Assembly (NCBI GenBank): GCA_045643185.1
Contig: JAZUKH010000064.1
Location: 1 to 9,556 of the forward strand
Source of the DNA: RGIG464 sp045643185
GTDB lineage: Bacteria > Myxococcota_A > Bradymonadia > UBA4248
Reading direction: 5' to 3'
Length of the DNA stretch: 9,556 bases
Position numbers and translations under genes: made by a program
Shown here: positions 7,101 to 9,556 of the stretch, one piece after another
Position numbering within the stretch: the stretch's first letter is position 1
How the letters are laid out: the number at the start of each line of letters is the position of its first letter
Notes under the pieces: generated by a model
Told to the model about the DNA's origin: nothing
The model's input: only the letters and a program-made list of their open reading frames with translations
The model's database searches: none

Positions 7101-7236
7101 CAATCACAAGCCCGTTGGTAACAAAGACAGCAAGTGTTCCGCACAACCTATGCACTCTGCCCAGTCCCCCATGTCAACGCTTGTCCTCGCTCTATTCGTT
7201 TTGGGTTTCCTCATCCGTCGAAAAAAATCGAATTAA
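4114..7236 (+). CDS. Surface trypsin-like serine protease with Cys-rich repeats and MYXO-CTERM-like tail
   Basis: This 1,040-residue exported protease has a signal peptide ending in a lipobox (LPAC, lipidated Cys predicted at 20). The S1-family protease domain spans about 42-315. Its mature N-terminus is probably I42 (IMYGD), and the triad is H89 (LTAAHC), D141 (EHDIAIIRL) and S268 (CNGDSGGPL), so it appears active. The position equivalent to chymotrypsin 189 is Ala262, so trypsin specificity is not expected. Four acidic DDxxNG-type repeats (323-343, 844-871, 931-958, 968-995) resemble calcium-binding loops, and ten six-Cys repeats of the Myxococcota disulfide-repeat type fill 346-925. The tail has a lone Cys1008, a helix at about 1021-1034 and RRKK. 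There is no Shine-Dalgarno; ATG 4114 is chosen because the signal peptide begins there. The gene looks more AT-rich than its neighbours. Substrates are unknown: prey, host or self proteins are all possible. Confidence 0.92.
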   Translation: MKTTKRFIVLSILGLFLPACDNTDDNAPVIHIENVNTTSQPIMYGDINQGDPAIVGLFHPTRQEGDTYWGNIFCTGTLIHPQYVLTAAHCVAEVDSDNVVSLTTNANNLKILVGPRNGSSVKYDTDYIWWHENYVNFYEHDIAIIRLSSPLPSSVATPILPHPKWLPINDDDIQKGLYMKVVGYGIDENGKSDIKQSKTIKMLGYCGAANTDWPYESCYIGEFHILGCHPNQYYCSEQGYFDTYSQVRIQYGAFYNSREEGAQCNGDSGGPLLYSMGGVEYVSAITSWGDLPCRVYSVETSVQDYYDWIVDIVPEVASQYKEICDNGIDDDGNGKIDDNDPACIYCGNGIVNIGEQCDINEFSGDKVNCADWAPDIYNGGKVTCNTDCTINVDACHNIHTCGDNILGAPEECDGDLFHNDITKCADFSMNYTTGDLKCSSCKIDTSDCGGTPICGDDAVNGTDVCDGERFLNDKTNCNELFPNLYSDGKVTCTDDCTYNIDHCVKWCGNGDVNIEKSEKCDGDNFNGETCETLVGPGSTGTLKCINNCADIDTSNCSKPHSCGDGILNDDEECDINVYRNNIRTCKEWDSKYNKGSLSCNKNCTINTTFCSVGPVCGNSKLEDGEKCDGTMFRENNTACNSVFPELYSNGTLKCNHCEYDVSECTKWCGNGTVDTNYGDIILNEACDHTNTKDIFPASANSCEKVVGNGSTGHLICSDDCKSIIVTGCSEPAYCGDGRVNNIELCDTDSFQDNKTECKQWNPQYESGYVKCNQNCGLDFSECVSTPVCGDNVVSGSEDCDGLKFKNYKQLCSEWDSQYVAGRVKCNYCKIDYSDCQTNPSIPDEICDNNIDDNNNGVIDCNDPECSNDAYCIAKLCGDNIVQDTWEECDGSHFRSNQTSCSAWNPIFKSGLVSCNPNCTVNMDKCSTKKAEICDNKIDDNENGRIDCDDPECTQFESCLSETDPNTIEICNNDVDDDQNGQLDCEDSACSDSEHCRNHKPVGNKDSKCSAQPMHSAQSPMSTLVLALFVLGFLIRRKKSN
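5149..6888 (+). repeat. Array of ten six-cysteine repeats inside the protease gene
   Basis: Ten units of about 48-61 residues begin at protein positions 346, 401, 454, 507, 562, 616, 668, 734, 788 and 876. Each opens with CG(N/D), has a second Cys usually followed by Asp (CD), a third before an aromatic-rich stretch, and three more near its end, consistent with three disulfides. Repeats 2, 6 and 9 have CxxC where most of the others have CxxxC. An acidic DDNNNG repeat separates units 9 and 10. Units 3-5 and 6-8 form a duplicated higher-order cassette. Confidence 0.88.
5473..6459 (+). repeat. Duplicated three-unit cassette (repeats 3-5 and 6-8)
   Basis: Repeat 3 resembles repeat 6 (both have FP.LYS.G), repeat 4 resembles repeat 7 (both follow KW and contain GSTG), and repeat 5 resembles repeat 8 (both have the EC-D and CK.W..(K/Q)Y patterns). 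At DNA level AAATGGTGCGGAAACGGT occurs exactly at 5626-5643 and 6109-6126, and GGCTCGACTGG at 5722-5732 and 6238-6248. The second cassette has an 11-residue insertion in repeat 7. This points to an old in-gene duplication of a three-repeat block. Confidence 0.75.
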
Positions 7237-7240
7237 CGAT

Positions 7241-7270
7241 TTGTGATCAGCCAGCTGAGATGTAACTTTT
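7241..7270 (+). repeat. Intergenic motif copy 2 (TTGTGA...GAGATGTAACTTTT)
   Basis: This is the second copy of the motif at 144-172. TTGTGA (7241-7246) is followed by TCAGCC, AGCT and the exact 14-mer at 7257-7270. It starts five bases after the protease stop codon and about 140 bases ahead of the adenosine deaminase gene. A short dyad (TCAG, CCAG, CTGA, 7247-7258) and a T-run at 7267-7271 could give weak termination here, but the first copy lacks that dyad. Confidence 0.45.
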
Positions 7271-7329
7271 TCTCTAATAACATCACAAAAAATCGTTGCA
7301 CCAGCGGGTGGTTAGCCCTAGACTCGTCC

Positions 7330-7373
7330 AACTGCATTTTTTCGCACCCCAATGACTGCAGTTTGAAAAGGAG
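7330..7373 (+). promoter_or_regulatory. Leader hairpin and ribosome site of the adenosine deaminase gene
   Basis: AACTGCA (7330-7336) can pair with TGCAGTT (7357-7363) across a 20-base loop that begins with six T residues. Directly after it, AAGGAG (7368-7373) lies six A residues before ATG 7380, a near-ideal ribosome site. The hairpin leaves the site free. I cannot match this leader to a purine or other known riboswitch. Confidence 0.4.
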
Positions 7374-7379
7374 AAAAAA

Positions 7380-8504
7380 ATGTCGAATGTCATTACCGAA
7401 GAATTTTTGCGCGCCATCCCCAAAACCGATCTCCACGTCCATCTTGACGGCTCTCTCCGCATCACAACCCTCATCGAACTCGCCCAGGAACGCAACGTTC
7501 TCCTGCCTTCCTACGAGCCCGAACGCCTCAAAGAGATCCTGAATATTGGCGGCATTCACGAAAACCTTGAAAGCTACTTACGCGTTTTCGACACGACGCT
7601 AAAAGTACTCCAGGACGAGGCCGCTCTGACGCGCGTGGCCTTCGAACTCGCCGAAGACGCTGCTCTCGAAAACTGCCGTTATATCGAAGTCCGCTACAGC
7701 CCGATCCTTCACCAGCAGCAAGGGCTCTCATTGCCCGTCATCGTTGAAGCCGTCGCCGAAGGGCTGCGCGCCGCCAAACGCAAATACGGCATCATGAGCG
7801 GCCAGATCATCTGCGCCATGCGTCACATGCCCCCTCAGTGCTCACTCCGACTCGCCGAACTCGCCGTCGCCTTCAAAAACAAAGGCGTCGTCGGCTTTGA
7901 CCTCGCAGGCGGCGAAGTCAACAACCCGGCGGCCATTCACGCCGAAGCCTTTGAATTCATCCGAAAAAACAACCTCAACTCCACGGCACACGCCGGTGAA
8001 GCTTACGGTCCAAAATCAATTCATCAGGCCATTCACGAATGCAATGCCCACCGAATCGGCCACGGCACGCGCCTCCGCGAAGACGGCGACCTCCTCAACT
8101 ACGTCAACGACCACCGAATCCCCCTCGAAGTCTGCCTCAAAAGCAACGTTCAGACCGGCGCCGTCGCGTCCGTTGAAGACCACCCCCTCAAATTCTACAT
8201 GGATTTCGGACTCCGCATCACGCTCAACACCGACAACCGCCTCGTGACCGAAACCACGATCACCGACGAATACAAACTCGCCTGCTCCGTCTTCCATCTC
8301 CAGCCGCACGAAGTTCGACGCATCATGCTCGACGGCTTCAAGTCCGCATTCATGCCCTTCCGTAAAAAACGCGACGTCATGCGCCGCATCATCGCAGAAT
8401 TCGACGATCTCTGCCTCCAGCACGGCATCCAGTGCAAAGTGGAAGACAGCGACTTCTCGCACAACGGCAATGACCGCGCCGGCGAAGATCCCATGCCCGA
8501 TTAA
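7380..8504 (+). CDS. add: Adenosine deaminase (metal-dependent hydrolase superfamily)
   Basis: The enzyme hydrolyses adenosine (and usually deoxyadenosine) to inosine and ammonia in purine salvage, in the cytoplasm. The 374 residues form one TIM-barrel domain with the zinc and catalytic residues in order: H19 and H21 in TDLHVHLDGS, H204 and E207 in TAHAGEAYG, H228 in HRIGHGT, and D285 in LNTDNR. Most adenosine deaminases have TDDP at the last site; here Asn286 replaces the second Asp, a variant I recall from actinobacterial members of the family. The last 20 or so residues are a polar tail not needed for the fold. The start is set by AAGGAG six bases upstream. The gene appears to be a single unit, closed by the terminator at 8525-8560. 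A related activity, such as deamination of aminofutalosine in menaquinone synthesis, cannot be excluded by sequence reading alone. Confidence 0.9.
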   Translation: MSNVITEEFLRAIPKTDLHVHLDGSLRITTLIELAQERNVLLPSYEPERLKEILNIGGIHENLESYLRVFDTTLKVLQDEAALTRVAFELAEDAALENCRYIEVRYSPILHQQQGLSLPVIVEAVAEGLRAAKRKYGIMSGQIICAMRHMPPQCSLRLAELAVAFKNKGVVGFDLAGGEVNNPAAIHAEAFEFIRKNNLNSTAHAGEAYGPKSIHQAIHECNAHRIGHGTRLREDGDLLNYVNDHRIPLEVCLKSNVQTGAVASVEDHPLKFYMDFGLRITLNTDNRLVTETTITDEYKLACSVFHLQPHEVRRIMLDGFKSAFMPFRKKRDVMRRIIAEFDDLCLQHGIQCKVEDSDFSHNGNDRAGEDPMPD

Positions 8505-8524
8505 TCGCCAGTAACCTCAAGTTT

Positions 8525-8560
8525 GCGGCAATCGAATCCGTTCGGTTGCCGCTTTTTTTT
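8525..8560 (+). terminator. Rho-independent terminator after adenosine deaminase
   Basis: GCGGCAA (8525-8531) pairs with TTGCCGC (8546-8552). Pairing continues through one wobble and four more pairs (TCGAA with TTCGG) to a TCCG loop at 8537-8540, for a 12-bp stem. Eight T residues follow at 8553-8560. It begins 20 bases after the stop codon. Confidence 0.95.
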
Positions 8561-8619
8561 GACACATCGACACCTCAACACACGATTTCTGACGCCTGGT
8601 CTGGATGATCTGCTTGGAA

Positions 8620-8680
8620 AGCGCCGGCTATGCCCGTTCCGGACATACGCCGACGCCCGCGCCTATTGCATACGGCGCGC
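8620..8680. repeat. 61-bp double-hairpin direct repeat, copy 1
   Basis: This unit is repeated 82 bases downstream with one substitution in 61 bases. It folds into two adjacent hairpins. Hairpin 1 (8625-8652) pairs CGGC with GCCG, TATG with CATA and CCG with CGG around a TTC loop, with one C-A mismatch and one bulged C. Hairpin 2 (8658-8679) pairs CGCGCC with GGCGCG and TAT with ATA around a TGC loop, again with a bulged C on the 3' side. The layout recalls repetitive extragenic palindromes. It lies between the adenosine deaminase terminator and the M20 gene. Confidence 0.88.
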
Positions 8681-8701
8681 TGTATATGACAGATTTTTTT
8701 G

Positions 8702-8762
8702 AGCGCCGGCTATGCCCGTTCCGGACATACGCCGACGCGCGCGCCTATTGCATACGGCGCGC
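8702..8762. repeat. 61-bp double-hairpin direct repeat, copy 2
   Basis: This copy is identical to 8620-8680 except for G at 8739 in place of C at 8657. That G can pair with C8762, so the change lengthens hairpin 2 by one base pair. A 21-base spacer (8681-8701) with a seven-T run separates the copies. The unit ends 48 bases before the M20 start codon. Confidence 0.88.
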
Positions 8763-8810
8763 CCCCATTTCCCGACGAGATGCGCCATTTACGAGTAAAG
8801 CCCTACGACA

Positions 8811-9556
8811 ATGTTAGATCTCCTGACGATTCGCCGCGAACTGCATCAACACCCCGAAACCGGGTTTAACGAACTCTGGACCGCCGCTTACCTCGCGGAT
8901 ACGCTCAAAAAACTCGGTCTGACCGTCTATCAAAAATTTGCGCAAACGGGCGTCGTGGCGGTCTTACCTGGCACAGAACCAAGTCAGCCTGCCCTAGCCT
9001 ATCGCGCAGACATCGACGCTCTGCCCGTCCGCGAAGCGACCGGACTGCCGTTTGCCGCCACGAACGGCTGCATGCACGCATGCGGTCACGATCTACACAT
9101 GACGATCGCCCTCGGTCTGGCCGAAAAACTGCGTCAAACGACGCGCGCACGCACGATCGTCTTCGTTTTTCAACCCAACGAAGAAGGCGCGCCTGGTGAA
9201 ATGCCGGCAGGCGCCGAAGCCATGTGCGATGCCGGCCTGCTGACACAGTTTAATATCAACCAAATGCTTGCGCTCCACGTCGACCCGACCCTGCCGACGG
9301 GAAAACTGGGCGTGTGCGACGGCACACTGTGGGCGGCCAGCGGGCGTTTTAAGGTCAACGTGACCGGTAAAGGCTGCCACGCTGCCTACCCAGAACGCGG
9401 TTGCGACGCGCTGCTCGCGGCCGCCAACCTCGTCGAACGCATCTACGTCGATAAAGCACGTCAACGAAAGATCGAAAACGAAGTCTTGTCGATATGCAAA
9501 CTGAACTCGGGCGACGCTTTCAACGTCATTGCTAGCAAGGCCTCGTTTGAAGGCAT
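8811..9556 (+). CDS. M20-family amidohydrolase/deacetylase (partial, cut by window end)
   Basis: The visible 248 residues are the N-terminal two thirds of a zinc-dependent M20 peptidase-family enzyme (about 375-400 residues in full), which removes acyl groups from N-acyl amino acids. Landmarks in order are ELHQHPETGFNE (10-21), YRADIDALP (64-72), MHACGHD with ligands C91 and H93 (88-94), the Glu pair in QPNEEG (E124, E125), LHVDP with H156, and GKGCHAAYP with H190 in the dimerisation domain. HMTIALG after the metal site and LHVDPTLPTGKL resemble N-acetyldiaminopimelate deacetylases of lysine and cell-wall synthesis; hippurate or indole-acetyl-amino-acid hydrolases are alternatives. An in-frame stop at 8796-8798 makes ATG 8811 the first usable ATG. 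Its ribosome site is weak (AAAG, ten bases upstream). The open frame continues past the window edge. Confidence 0.9.
   Translation, partial: MLDLLTIRRELHQHPETGFNELWTAAYLADTLKKLGLTVYQKFAQTGVVAVLPGTEPSQPALAYRADIDALPVREATGLPFAATNGCMHACGHDLHMTIALGLAEKLRQTTRARTIVFVFQPNEEGAPGEMPAGAEAMCDAGLLTQFNINQMLALHVDPTLPTGKLGVCDGTLWAASGRFKVNVTGKGCHAAYPERGCDALLAAANLVERIYVDKARQRKIENEVLSICKLNSGDAFNVIASKASFEG

Noticed and set aside
7237..7379. Possible purine riboswitch or tRNA-like fold ahead of the adenosine deaminase gene.
   Set aside because: Only short, competing helices are seen, and none of the conserved purine-riboswitch or tRNA features is present.
8620..8762. Direct repeats with a spacer suggested a minimal CRISPR array.
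   Set aside because: There are only two copies, the unit is 61 bases with two internal hairpins, the spacer is 21 bases and T-rich, and no cas gene is present.
8605..8817. A 70-residue open frame crossing both direct repeats.
   Set aside because: It has no ribosome site, overlaps the M20 start in another frame, and its repeated residues are just the DNA repeats read in two different frames.

Overview
The window looks like chromosome from a Gram-negative bacterium of the Myxococcota or a related former deltaproteobacterial lineage, probably anaerobic or host-associated. The main evidence is the 1,040-residue exported protein in the middle. It joins a trypsin-like protease to an array of six-cysteine repeats and DDxxNG acidic repeats, and ends in a Cys/membrane-helix/Arg-Lys tail like the MYXO-CTERM sorting signal. 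That combination is typical of Myxococcota. The lineage call is an inference from protein style; no rRNA or tRNA gene is present to support it.

Layout from left to right: (1) 1-431 is AT-rich noncoding DNA with a strong GC-rich hairpin at 31-75 and two similar promoter-like modules. (2) 432-1316 holds two small heat-shock proteins (Hsp20) in tandem, separated by a perfect 30-bp palindrome and closed by a strong intrinsic terminator. (3) 1368-2591 on the minus strand encodes a beta-CASP metallo-beta-lactamase-fold hydrolase, convergent with the Hsp20 pair. (4) 2856-3875 is asnA, ammonia-dependent asparagine synthetase. (5) 4114-7236 is the large Cys-rich surface protease. (6) 7380-8504 is an adenosine deaminase-family enzyme with a strong terminator. 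(7) 8620-8762 carries two nearly identical 61-bp direct repeats, each folding into two hairpins. (8) 8811 to the window edge is the N-terminal two thirds of an M20-family amidohydrolase.

The genes do not form one obvious pathway. The Hsp20 pair is a small stress operon. The asnA, adenosine deaminase and M20 genes are separate nitrogen-metabolism housekeeping units, each with its own start signals and long flanking gaps. I do not see a defence system, mobile element with a transposase, CRISPR array or RNA gene. The points most worth a second look are the protease that may be anchored at both ends and has an internally duplicated three-repeat cassette, the 61-bp double-hairpin direct repeats, and the regulatory-looking palindromes around the heat-shock genes.
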